From: JACJVV01 sp047602755
GTDB taxonomy: Archaea > Nanobdellota > Nanobdellia > Woesearchaeales > JACJVV01
Direction of reading: 5' to 3'
NCBI GenBank assembly: GCA_047602755.1
Contig: JBLKOM010000002.1
Span: forward strand, 1-64,000
DNA length: 64,000 bases
Below the pieces are notes generated by a model. The model saw only the letters and a list, made by a program, of their open reading frames with translations, searched no databases and was not told the origin of the DNA. The position numbers were made by a program, and so were the translations under genes. Positions 17,035 to 25,508 of the stretch are shown here, in pieces. Every line of letters starts with the position of its first letter. Position 1 is the stretch's first letter.

Positions 17035-18108
17035 ATGGACATACGAATAAAAAAACTAGCAGAAATATTAACAAACCATTCTTTGAAAATAAAGAAAGGA
17101 GATATTATTGACATTAATTGTGGAGCAGAGGCAAAAGATTTAGCAAATGAATTATCAAAATTAATTCTACTTAAAGGTGGATTCCCAAGAATTAATTGCT
17201 CAATTCCTGGATTTGGTTATACTTATTTTAAATATGCATCTGATGAGCAATTATCTGCAAAACCTGAATTAAGAATATATGAAGCAAAAAGAATTGCCGG
17301 AACAATTAGCATTGGAACAGAATACAATACTAAAGAATTAAGCAACATTCCACCAGAGAAAATTGCCTTAAGAAGAAAAGCTACAAAACCTATAAGTGAC
17401 ATTATTATAAAAAAAGATAACTGGGTATTATGTGAATTACCAACAAATGCATTAGCACAAGATGCAGAAATGTCTTTAGAAGAATTTGAAGATTTTGTTT
17501 ATTCTGCATGTTTACGTGATTGGAAAAAAGAAGAAAAAATTCAAGAAAATCTCAAAAAAGTTTTAGATAAAGGAAAACAAGTAAGAATTATTGGTCCGAA
17601 TACAGATTTAACGTTTTCAATTAAAGGAAGACAAGGTATAAAATGCTTTGGAAAAAGAAATATGCCTGATGGAGAAGTATTTATTGCACCTGTTGAAGAC
17701 ACAACAGAAGGTTATATACATTATGATTTTCCTGTATGTGTTTATGGAAAAGAAATTGATAACATAAAATTAGAATTTAAAAATGGAAAAGTTGTAAAAG
17801 CAACAGCTACAAAAGGTCAAGATTTATTACAAAAAATGATAAAACTAGATGCTGGTGCATGTAAATTAGGTGAATTTGGAATAGGAACAAATTTTGGAAT
17901 AAAAAAATTCATAAAAAATATATTATTTGATGAAAAAATAGGTGGAACAATACATCTTGCATTAGGAATGGCTTACCCAGAGGGTGGTGGAAGAAATAAA
18001 TCTGCACTTCATTGGGATATGATTAAAGACCTAAGAAAAGGCGGTCAAATAATTATTGATGGAAAAGTAATCCAAAAGAATGGTAAATTTATCATTAAAA
18101 TGGGTTGA
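17035..18108 (+). CDS. Aminopeptidase, M29 (AmpS/PepS/aminopeptidase T) family
   Basis: 357 aa cytosolic metallo-aminopeptidase releasing N-terminal residues from peptides. The family's metal-site segments are all visible: NMPDGEVF and TTEGYI (Glu ligands), GEFGIGTN, GGTIHLALGMAYPEGGG (His and Tyr) and SALHWDMI (His), followed by an Asp in the C-terminal strand. Length is at the short end of the family's 360-410. It lies downstream of and divergent from PAN, and may continue degradation of proteasome products, which is inference. Confidence 0.92.
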   Translation: MDIRIKKLAEILTNHSLKIKKGDIIDINCGAEAKDLANELSKLILLKGGFPRINCSIPGFGYTYFKYASDEQLSAKPELRIYEAKRIAGTISIGTEYNTKELSNIPPEKIALRRKATKPISDIIIKKDNWVLCELPTNALAQDAEMSLEEFEDFVYSACLRDWKKEEKIQENLKKVLDKGKQVRIIGPNTDLTFSIKGRQGIKCFGKRNMPDGEVFIAPVEDTTEGYIHYDFPVCVYGKEIDNIKLEFKNGKVVKATATKGQDLLQKMIKLDAGACKLGEFGIGTNFGIKKFIKNILFDEKIGGTIHLALGMAYPEGGGRNKSALHWDMIKDLRKGGQIIIDGKVIQKNGKFIIKMG

Positions 18109-18110
18109 TT

Positions 18111-18128
18111 AAATTTTTTATTTTTTTC
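18111..18128 (+). terminator. T-run terminator after the M29 gene
   Basis: Two T-tracts of six and eight, separated by TA, follow the stop codon directly, in the 51-bp convergent gap before the FG-GAP protein. Confidence 0.5.
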
Positions 18129-18159
18129 TAAAATTAATTAATTTACTAAAAAAGAATTA

Positions 18160-20907
18160 TTAACAACCAGCTAATCCATAAGGATAAGATCGTCTATTAG
18201 GTGATGTAATTCTATAAGACACAGGTGCCATATCATTTGAAAAAAAGACAACAACATAAATTTCTCCATGAGCACTTAATTGCCTACCAGAAGTACCATA
18301 AAATCTCCATTTATGTCTTCCGCTATATCTTCCTGTATAACTTAAGTCTCTTATAACAGTGGTACCAGCAGGATCGTTAGCAAAAACAACTCGACTTACA
18401 ATTCCCCTAGACATATTACCTGGTAATAAAACTAAATGTGTGCTTGGTTTATACAAAAAACAACCACAAACTGTCCTAGGATGATGAATATTTCTCCAAC
18501 TTTCACATTCTAAAACATTTGGTGCATCTGAAGGAGGAGGCTCAAATTTATCAGACCAACCAAAATTTAACTCATAAGCTAAAATTTGCCCAGAGATTGT
18601 TTGAATAAACCAACGACCAGATGAAGAATCATAAATTGCTAAATCAGTTTTACCATCGCCATTATAATCACCAGGAATAGCAACAGTATTAGGAAATCCC
18701 CATTCACGCTCCCATAATATTACTTCACCAGAAACGGATTGAACATACCATTTACCATTATAATAAACACCTATATCAGTTTTACCATCACCATTATAAT
18801 CACCTGGAACAGGTATTGCATTAGAAAAACCCCATTCACGCTCCCATAATATTACTTCACCAGAAACAGATTGAACATACCATTTACCACTATAATAAAC
18901 ACCTATATCAGTTTTACCATCACCATTATAATCACCTGGAACAGGTATTGCACCAGAAAATCCAAATTCTAAATCTAAAGTTCCACCTGATTTATATCTT
19001 ATATGCCATTTTCCAGCTGCAGGATAATATACAGCAAAATCTGTTTTACCATCACCATTATAATCGCCTGAAACGGGTATAGACTCAAGAAACCCCCAAG
19101 AAATTATATCAACATTGTTTCCTTGTTTTATGAACCACTCTCCTAATTCAGGAGAAAAAACAGCTAAATTTGTAATACCATTTCCATTATTATCAAATAA
19201 AACAGGAATAGCACCAAAAAAACCAAACTTAACATCATTAACAATATTAACACCTGAAATTGACCATATAGACCAAACGCCACTAGGCCAATGATAAACA
19301 GCTAAATCTGTTTTACCATCACCAGTATAATCTCCTGGTAAATGAACCAATCCTGTTTCATTCGAATGAAATGTATTACTGCTGAAACCTGCAAAATTAT
19401 CACTAAAAGGAGTAAAAGCATCACTAGAAATATCAGGATTTCTAATAATACCTCCTGCAGAATAAGTACCTGTAAAACCATAATTAAAAGAATTAATATT
19501 TTGTGAATCAATAGTTATAGGATTAATTTCATTATTAACAGAATTAGAAACACTACTAGTATTATGCTCTACAATTAGTCTCAAAGTATCAACTCTAAAA
19601 TCATGTTCATAGCTATGAATAATTAAATTACTATTACGTAAATCATGATAAGACCAATACTCCCTTAAATCAGTCAAATCAACAAATTGTGGACTAGAAG
19701 TCAAAGGTATTGTTTTTGTATAAACTGCATCACCAATTAATATCCCTAAAGTACCTTGGCCTGATTGTTGATTAAAAGTTGCTTGTACACCTACACTAGT
19801 AATTTGATTTAAAACCCTATCTACATTCGGGATTGTTGAAAGATAATGTTCAGTATAACCACTTTTATGAGTTGATGTTCTTCCATCAGAAAAACACACA
19901 TTCTGAGGATAATTCCATCCATCAACATAATTAGAAGATGAAATATAACCACAGTTATAAGGTCCTTCACCATATAAATTTGAACTTTTAACTATAGTAC
20001 TCCATTGTAAATTGTTAAATCCAGCTTGTACAATATTATATGTTAATCCATATACTGAAAAATGACTAATATAACCAATTACATAATTATTATCCCAATC
20101 AATATAACTAGGAACAGAATACCACTCTCCTGAATCATAATAAGCAATACTTAAACTATCCTCATCTATATCATCAGGGAAATCTTCTACAGAAAAAGAA
20201 ATCATCAAAACTACCTCGGGGTCAAATATCGCACCAGATGGTCCCATTTCATAAACTAAAGAACCTAAAATATTTCCTGGAAAATCAGAAACATCCAATA
20301 TTTCAATAGAAACATAATCTAAAGCTTCACTATTATCATTTAATACAATTGAATCTTCTAATAAAACAAAAATTAAATCACGATTGTTTGAGACAAAAGA
20401 AATTTCATTTAGTATTGTGCCATCTGGCTGAATTATATTTTCATTTAATTCATATTCAGATACCAAATCATAATAAATATAGAAATTGGAGAATTGTAAT
20501 TCTAATGAATCTTGTTTTGCTAAAATAGGATAAAAAAGATCAAAAAAAATAGTCTTATTATCTTCTGAAATATTAAGAGAAATAATAGGAGATTCATAAA
20601 AAAACTCAAAATGAGGGAAAGCAATAAATTCATCAAAACAAAGATCTATACTATTATAAATATAATTCTCTAGCAAACTTAAATCATTAAAACCATTTAA
20701 AAGAATACCTTTTTCTAAATTTGACTTCATACAAAATTCAATAAAATTACTTATCGATGTTGATTCTTGATTAATAAATTCAAGATTTTTTCTTGATATA
20801 TTATAATCAGACGAAAGAAATAGAAAAAATACATAGAATAAAATTAACACCATTGCAAAAATTAAAAAAAAAGATATTTGTGATTTTTTTTTATCAAAAG
20901 ATTGCAT
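18160..20907 (-). CDS. Giant secreted FG-GAP/VCBS repeat protein with pilin-like N-terminus
   Basis: 915 aa from the ATG at 20907 (an upstream ATG at 20961 is less likely). The N-terminus, MQSFDKKKSQISFF then a long hydrophobic helix, resembles a class III prepilin signal. Residues 150-300 form a domain with YEMGPSGAIFDP and SHFSVYGL, typical of archaeal surface proteins. Residues about 515-790 hold six FG-GAP-like repeats, five with the calcium-loop consensus GDYNGDGKTD and one degenerate (DNNGNGITN), probably building a beta-propeller. A C-terminal Cys-containing beta domain follows. Likely adhesin or structural surface protein; possible substrate of the prepilin peptidase at 2760. Confidence 0.85.
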   Translation of the reverse strand: MQSFDKKKSQISFFLIFAMVLILFYVFFLFLSSDYNISRKNLEFINQESTSISNFIEFCMKSNLEKGILLNGFNDLSLLENYIYNSIDLCFDEFIAFPHFEFFYESPIISLNISEDNKTIFFDLFYPILAKQDSLELQFSNFYIYYDLVSEYELNENIIQPDGTILNEISFVSNNRDLIFVLLEDSIVLNDNSEALDYVSIEILDVSDFPGNILGSLVYEMGPSGAIFDPEVVLMISFSVEDFPDDIDEDSLSIAYYDSGEWYSVPSYIDWDNNYVIGYISHFSVYGLTYNIVQAGFNNLQWSTIVKSSNLYGEGPYNCGYISSSNYVDGWNYPQNVCFSDGRTSTHKSGYTEHYLSTIPNVDRVLNQITSVGVQATFNQQSGQGTLGILIGDAVYTKTIPLTSSPQFVDLTDLREYWSYHDLRNSNLIIHSYEHDFRVDTLRLIVEHNTSSVSNSVNNEINPITIDSQNINSFNYGFTGTYSAGGIIRNPDISSDAFTPFSDNFAGFSSNTFHSNETGLVHLPGDYTGDGKTDLAVYHWPSGVWSIWSISGVNIVNDVKFGFFGAIPVLFDNNGNGITNLAVFSPELGEWFIKQGNNVDIISWGFLESIPVSGDYNGDGKTDFAVYYPAAGKWHIRYKSGGTLDLEFGFSGAIPVPGDYNGDGKTDIGVYYSGKWYVQSVSGEVILWEREWGFSNAIPVPGDYNGDGKTDIGVYYNGKWYVQSVSGEVILWEREWGFPNTVAIPGDYNGDGKTDLAIYDSSSGRWFIQTISGQILAYELNFGWSDKFEPPPSDAPNVLECESWRNIHHPRTVCGCFLYKPSTHLVLLPGNMSRGIVSRVVFANDPAGTTVIRDLSYTGRYSGRHKWRFYGTSGRQLSAHGEIYVVVFFSNDMAPVSYRITSPNRRSYPYGLAGC
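18698..18951. repeat. Tandem 132-bp DNA repeat inside the FG-GAP gene
   Basis: A segment of about 122 bp around 18698-18820 recurs 132 bp further on (18830-18951) with only two base differences that I can see. Each unit encodes a 44-residue FG-GAP repeat. The neighbouring repeats are far more diverged, so this pair is a recent duplication or gene-converted. Confidence 0.8.
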
Positions 20908-20969
20908 TTTATATATCCTATATATATCATTGTTTATATTATTTAAATAATTATCGAACAAATAGATAC

Positions 20970-21974
20970 TTAATCTATAACTACCATTTTATTAGAACTT
21001 TTAGTAAGATTAATACAATTATTTCCTTTCAATAAGAATGTATCTTCAAATCGAATGCCATATTTCCCTGAAAAATAAATACCTGGTTCAATAGTAAAGA
21101 CCATATTGTTTTCAAAAACATCCTTAGAAAAAATTGATAGATTTGGACGCTCATGAATCTCAACACCTAAGCCATGCCCTAAACTATGAAGAAAATTCTT
21201 ACCAAGAATATCACGTGCAATTTTATCAACTTTCTTTACTTGTCGATTTGTACGTATATTTAAAATACATTTGCTATAAACAGTTAAAACTTGATTATAT
21301 AGTTCTAAATCTCCCTTTTTAGGCTTACCGTAAAAAAATACCCGTGTCATATCGCTACAATATCCATTATATTTAACTCCAAAATCAATAATAGTAAATC
21401 CTTTAAGCTTGATATTACCTGCAATATGATGTGGTTCTGCTGAATTCTTTGATGTTGCAACAACTGGATCAAATGCAGGTTCAACACCATACTTGATAAT
21501 ACACAATTTAATAAAATTGTAAATATCTTTTTCAGTCCTAAATTTCTTACGCGTTAAATATAATTGTTTATATATCTTATCTGTTATTTGACATGCTTTT
21601 TTTATATTTTTTAACTCATTTGGAGATTTTTTGATTCTAATCTTTGAAAAATGCATCGAATTATTAACAAATTGAACAGATAATAACTTTTTTAATCTTT
21701 TAGAAAGATATAAAGAAATACACATATAATTAACACCCATTTTTTCTAATTTCTTAATACGAAAATAAGAAATAATTTTTGACTTTAATGTCTCACGATT
21801 AAAAGCAAAGGTCTTAATTTTACTATACATACTAACCTCAAAATCAGAAACAAACATACATTTTCGTTTTGTTATATCATCATAAATAAGAATACAAAAA
21901 CCAGGATTATATCCTGAAAGATAAATAATATTCGGATCTTTTGAAGATTCTGTATTAACAAATAAATGTAGCAT
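20970..21974 (-). CDS. pepQ: Xaa-Pro dipeptidase/aminopeptidase, M24 family
   Basis: 334 aa cytosolic dinuclear-metal peptidase that cleaves X-Pro bonds. N-terminal creatinase-like domain (1-115) and C-terminal pita-bread catalytic domain with all ligands: IIDFGVKYNGYCSDMTR (two Asp), HSLGHGLG (His), TIEPGIY (Glu) and RFEDT (Glu), plus EPHHIAG with the proton-shuttle His. The start is placed at 21974 because a TTTTAAAA box is centred 24.5 bp upstream. It diverges from an M16 peptidase, with a perfect palindrome between them. Confidence 0.92.
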   Translation of the reverse strand: MLHLFVNTESSKDPNIIYLSGYNPGFCILIYDDITKRKCMFVSDFEVSMYSKIKTFAFNRETLKSKIISYFRIKKLEKMGVNYMCISLYLSKRLKKLLSVQFVNNSMHFSKIRIKKSPNELKNIKKACQITDKIYKQLYLTRKKFRTEKDIYNFIKLCIIKYGVEPAFDPVVATSKNSAEPHHIAGNIKLKGFTIIDFGVKYNGYCSDMTRVFFYGKPKKGDLELYNQVLTVYSKCILNIRTNRQVKKVDKIARDILGKNFLHSLGHGLGVEIHERPNLSIFSKDVFENNMVFTIEPGIYFSGKYGIRFEDTFLLKGNNCINLTKSSNKMVVID

Positions 21975-21994
21975 AAATAATAGATATAAGTTTC

Positions 21995-22014
21995 TTTTAA
22001 AAATATTTTTAAAA
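21995..22014. promoter_or_regulatory. Palindromic twin-TATA divergent promoter
   Basis: TTTTAAAAATATTTTTAAAA is a perfect 20-bp palindrome. Its two TTTTAAAA halves are centred 24.5 bp from the ATG at 21974 and 25.5 bp from the ATG at 22036, so it can act as back-to-back TATA boxes for two leaderless genes. Confidence 0.55.
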
Positions 22015-22035
22015 GATTAATAATAAAAAGAAATA

Positions 22036-23226
22036 ATGATTAAAAAAGAGATAAAAAATATAAAAACAATTTACAAAAAAAAACAAACCAATTTAGTTAG
22101 TATTAATATTTCTGTACTTGTTGGAAGTTCTAATGAAAAAAAAACAAAGAAAGGAATTGCTCATTTTATGGAACATATGCTTTTTGAAGGGACTACAAAA
22201 AGGAATTGTGAAGAATTAACAAATGAAATAGAAAGATTAGGTGGTGAATTAAATGCATATACTACAACTGAAAGAACAAATTATTTCATAAAAATTCATA
22301 AAAACCATTCAGAAAAAGCATTTGAGATATTAGGTGATATGATCTGCAATCCATTATTTGATGAAAAAGCAATAAAAAAAGAAAAAACTGTTGTACTTGG
22401 TGAAATAAAGATGATAAATGATGAACCAAGACATTACCAATGGGTTCTTTTGCAAAAAAATATATTTAAAAAAAATTATTCTTGGCCAACATATGGAACA
22501 GAAAAGACTGTAAAAAGTATAACAAAAAAAGATTTAATTGACTTTCATTCAGAAAACTATACTAAAGATAACATAATAATAACTATTGTTGGAGATTGCA
22601 AAAAGTATAAAGATTACATAGAAAAAAATTTTAAAAATTTGAAATCTAATAAAAATAAAAATAATAAACTAACAAAACCTGAAAAAATACTAAAAAGTCA
22701 CAAAGAAAAAAAGAAATTAAAATTAAAATATATAATACTAGGTTATCATACAGTACCGCGTAACCACAAAGACAGTTATACTCTTGATGTAATACATGCA
22801 ATACTTGCTAGAGGCCAATCTGGAAAATTATTTATTGAAATAAGAACAAAAAGAGGATTAGGATACGAATTAGGCATATACCACAATGTATCAAAAAGAT
22901 TTGGATATTTTGCATTTTATGCAAATGCTGAAAAAAGAAATATAAAAACAATAAAAAAAATATTTTTTAATGAAATCAAGAAATTATTAGATCCAAAACA
23001 AATTAACAATGATACACTAAGTGAAGCAAAATCTTACATACAAGGACATATAGCTATAAGAAACGAAGATACTCAAGAAGAGGCAGATATTACTAGTTTT
23101 TTTGAAGAATGTAATGATAAATTTGATAACTATTATCAAAAAATCAAAAAAATAACAAAAACAGAAATATCACAAGTAGTAAGAAAATACTTAAATAACA
23201 AGCACTGCGAAATAATAATAGAATAA
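22036..23226 (+). CDS. M16 family zinc peptidase (processing-peptidase-like)
   Basis: 396 aa, two M16 halves. The inverted zinc motif HFMEH (residues about 47-51 within GIAHFMEHMLFEGT) with a downstream Glu in KTVVLGEIKM is intact, and the second half retains the substrate-binding R/Y signature RTKRGLGYELG. It is therefore catalytically complete in one chain, as in M16B homodimers. Family members cleave short peptides or presequences. No second M16 gene is nearby. Leaderless start inferred from the palindromic TATA element upstream. Confidence 0.9.
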   Translation: MIKKEIKNIKTIYKKKQTNLVSINISVLVGSSNEKKTKKGIAHFMEHMLFEGTTKRNCEELTNEIERLGGELNAYTTTERTNYFIKIHKNHSEKAFEILGDMICNPLFDEKAIKKEKTVVLGEIKMINDEPRHYQWVLLQKNIFKKNYSWPTYGTEKTVKSITKKDLIDFHSENYTKDNIIITIVGDCKKYKDYIEKNFKNLKSNKNKNNKLTKPEKILKSHKEKKKLKLKYIILGYHTVPRNHKDSYTLDVIHAILARGQSGKLFIEIRTKRGLGYELGIYHNVSKRFGYFAFYANAEKRNIKTIKKIFFNEIKKLLDPKQINNDTLSEAKSYIQGHIAIRNEDTQEEADITSFFEECNDKFDNYYQKIKKITKTEISQVVRKYLNNKHCEIIIE

Positions 23227-23318
23227 GCATAAATTAAACAAATAATTTAAAAGAACAAAAGATTATAGAAAAGTTTAAAAAGACTATTACTTATCAAGTA
23301 TCTATTAAGGTGTCAATA

Positions 23319-23582
23319 ATGACTGAAGAAGAAAAAAAATTTTCAAAACAAATATTAGGAAAAACTGTTGTAAGCAAAACAGGTAAAAAATTTGGTGAAG
23401 TAGGAGACATAATATTTGAAACAAAATCTGGTGAATTAATCCATATTGTTGTAGCAAATCCAACTCCTTATTGTGATAAGCTTGAACTTGAAAAAGACAA
23501 ACAAGGCAATTTATTAATCCCTTTCTCTGCAGTTATTGCTATGGGAGATTTCATGGTTATTGCTGAAGAAGATATAATCTAA
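23319..23582 (+). CDS. PRC-barrel domain protein
   Basis: 87 aa single PRC-barrel: LGKTVVSKTGKKFGEVGDI, then a beta-rich region ending VIAMGDFMVIAEE. Such small archaeal PRC-barrel proteins are thought to be RNA- or division-related adaptors; the exact role is not known here. Start at 23319 follows AAGGTG (23307-23312) by 6 nt; a GTG at 23310 would overlap that site and was not chosen. Confidence 0.88.
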   Translation: MTEEEKKFSKQILGKTVVSKTGKKFGEVGDIIFETKSGELIHIVVANPTPYCDKLELEKDKQGNLLIPFSAVIAMGDFMVIAEEDII

Positions 23583-23641
23583 TTTATCATTTATGTTAAA
23601 ATTTAGAAAGCTTTATTAATATATTTCTTTTTTAAATTTAT

Positions 23642-24592
23642 ATGGAATATTCTATTTGGACCGAAAAATATAGGCCTCAGAACTTTGATGAGATGGTAGG
23701 CCAAAATGAAATCAGAAAAAGAATTAAAGCATTTATAGAAAGTAAAAATATGCCCCATTTATTGTTTTCTGGACCTGCTGGTGTTGGTAAAACAACCATG
23801 TCATTAATAATTGCAAAACAATTATTTGGGAATGAGTGGAAACAGAATATGCTTGAATTAAACGCTTCTGACGAAAGAGGCATTGATGTTGTACGAATTA
23901 AAGTTAAAGATTTTGCAAGAACAAAAGCAATAGGAAATGTACCTTTTAAAATTATTTATTTAGATGAATGTGATGCATTAACTAAAGAAGCACAACAAGC
24001 TTTAAGAAGAACTATGGAAAATTATACACAAACATGTAGATTTATATTATCATGCAATTATTCAAGTAAAATTATTGACCCTATACAATCACGTTGTGCT
24101 GTTTTTAAATTCAAGCCAATTCCAAAAGAAGAAATATTTAAGATTCTAGAAAAAATAGAAAAAAGTGAGAACATAAAACTATCAGAAAATGGCAAAGAAG
24201 CACTTTTTATAGTCTCACAAGGTGATTGTAGAAAAGCTGAAAATCTACTACAAAGCTGTGCTGTATTACATAATGAAGTAGATGAAAAAACAGTATATGA
24301 AATGTCATCATATGCAAAACCTGAAGAACTAAAAGAAACATTAAATTATGCTATATCTGGTGATTTTTTGAAAGCAAAAAATAAATTATTAGATATAATG
24401 CTAAAGTATGGTCTTTCAGGGATTGATATAATAAAACAAATACAGCAAGAAATATGGACATTAGATCTAGACGATAACAGGAAAATAGAATTAATTGACA
24501 AATGTGGTGAAATAGAATTTAGATTAGTTGAAGGGAGTGATGAATTTATACAAATCGAAGCACTATTAAGTCAATTCATTAAAAAAAATTAA
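23642..24592 (+). CDS. rfcS: Replication factor C small subunit
   Basis: 316 aa AAA+ clamp-loader subunit that loads PCNA at primer-template junctions. N-terminal WTEKYRP, Walker A GPAGVGKT (44-51), Walker B YLDECDAL (Asp108, Glu109; Cys110 where Ala is usual), SRC motif SRCAVF and C-terminal collar domain are all present. It starts soon after the PRC-barrel gene with an A/T-rich promoter-like gap (60 bp). Its 3' end overlaps the convergent EMC3-like gene by 4 nt. The large RFC subunit is not in the window. Confidence 0.95.
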   Translation: MEYSIWTEKYRPQNFDEMVGQNEIRKRIKAFIESKNMPHLLFSGPAGVGKTTMSLIIAKQLFGNEWKQNMLELNASDERGIDVVRIKVKDFARTKAIGNVPFKIIYLDECDALTKEAQQALRRTMENYTQTCRFILSCNYSSKIIDPIQSRCAVFKFKPIPKEEIFKILEKIEKSENIKLSENGKEALFIVSQGDCRKAENLLQSCAVLHNEVDEKTVYEMSSYAKPEELKETLNYAISGDFLKAKNKLLDIMLKYGLSGIDIIKQIQQEIWTLDLDDNRKIELIDKCGEIEFRLVEGSDEFIQIEALLSQFIKKN

Positions 24593-25341
24593 TGTAATTT
24601 AAGCAGTTTTCTTAAACCAATACTAAATATTATAGACAAGATTATATAAGAACCTAACCATCCCAATTCCCATCCAAAAAGATTTAATACTATCTTTTTT
24701 TGATTACCTGTAGAAATTTTCTTAACTTCTTTTGAATCAAATCTTGTAAAATCTACAGTACCATATTTTTCCTCATCAATTAAAACTCTAACTGGAAACT
24801 CTAAATAATCGTTTAGAATAAAAATAACATCATACTCACCAAATTCTTCTGCGAGAAACCTAAAAGAAATCATATTAGAATTAATCATCTTAGTTTTATT
24901 TTGTTCTAAAAATAAAATACTGTTATTAAAATCAGGCGGAACAACTTCAATAAAACCATATACTCCTCGATTTAATTCAAGTGTTATATCAAATTCATCA
25001 CCAGGGATTATTGGCTCATAAGCAAAATTCGAACTTAACCACCCAAAAACCAATATTATTGGAATAAAAGTAACCAAAGTCGGCTTCATACTATGGGTTA
25101 AATATTTCATATTCTTTTCCATTGCATGCTGCTGTTTCTTTAACATTGCCTCAGGATTATCTTTTAATGATTTCATCTCTTTTTGCAAAGCTTTCATATC
25201 GGCTTTAAGAGTTTTCATTAGCTCTTGGTCAGTCATGAATTTATATATAATAGTGATCATCAAAGCTAAACTAAATGAAATTAAGAAAATTGCCCAAAAC
25301 GGATTCATAGATAATAATGGTCTTAATATTGCATCAAACAT
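24589..25341 (-). CDS. EMC3/TMCO1/YidC-like membrane insertase (DUF106)
   Basis: 250 aa archaeal member of the Oxa1 superfamily. A first membrane helix (15-35), a cytosolic Lys-rich coiled coil (about 42-85), helix at 88-105, an insertion with beta-structure (about 115-215) and a final helix near 225-245 match DUF106 topology. It aids insertion of membrane proteins beside SecY, whose gene lies 167 bp upstream on the same strand; in other archaea it likewise follows secY. GAGGT precedes the ATG. The extracytoplasmic insertion of about 100 residues is longer than in the smallest family members. Confidence 0.85.
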   Translation of the reverse strand: MFDAILRPLLSMNPFWAIFLISFSLALMITIIYKFMTDQELMKTLKADMKALQKEMKSLKDNPEAMLKKQQHAMEKNMKYLTHSMKPTLVTFIPIILVFGWLSSNFAYEPIIPGDEFDITLELNRGVYGFIEVVPPDFNNSILFLEQNKTKMINSNMISFRFLAEEFGEYDVIFILNDYLEFPVRVLIDEEKYGTVDFTRFDSKEVKKISTGNQKKIVLNLFGWELGWLGSYIILSIIFSIGLRKLLKLH

Positions 25342-25440
25342 TTAATATAACCTCATTGAAATAAGCAAACAAGTGTAGTTTAAATAATTAACTATAATAC
25401 TAAAACAAAAATAAATTATTGTATAAATATTTCAATAAAA

Positions 25441-25490
25441 TTAAAAAAACAAAAAATAAATTAAAAAAGAAAATAAACAATTAAATAATA
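25441..25490 (-). terminator. T-rich terminator after secY
   Basis: Read on the minus strand, several T-tracts of six to seven follow the secY stop by about 20-70 nt, marking the likely end of the ribosomal superoperon. Confidence 0.45.
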
Positions 25491-25508
25491 TGCTTGGTTT
25501 TTCAAATA

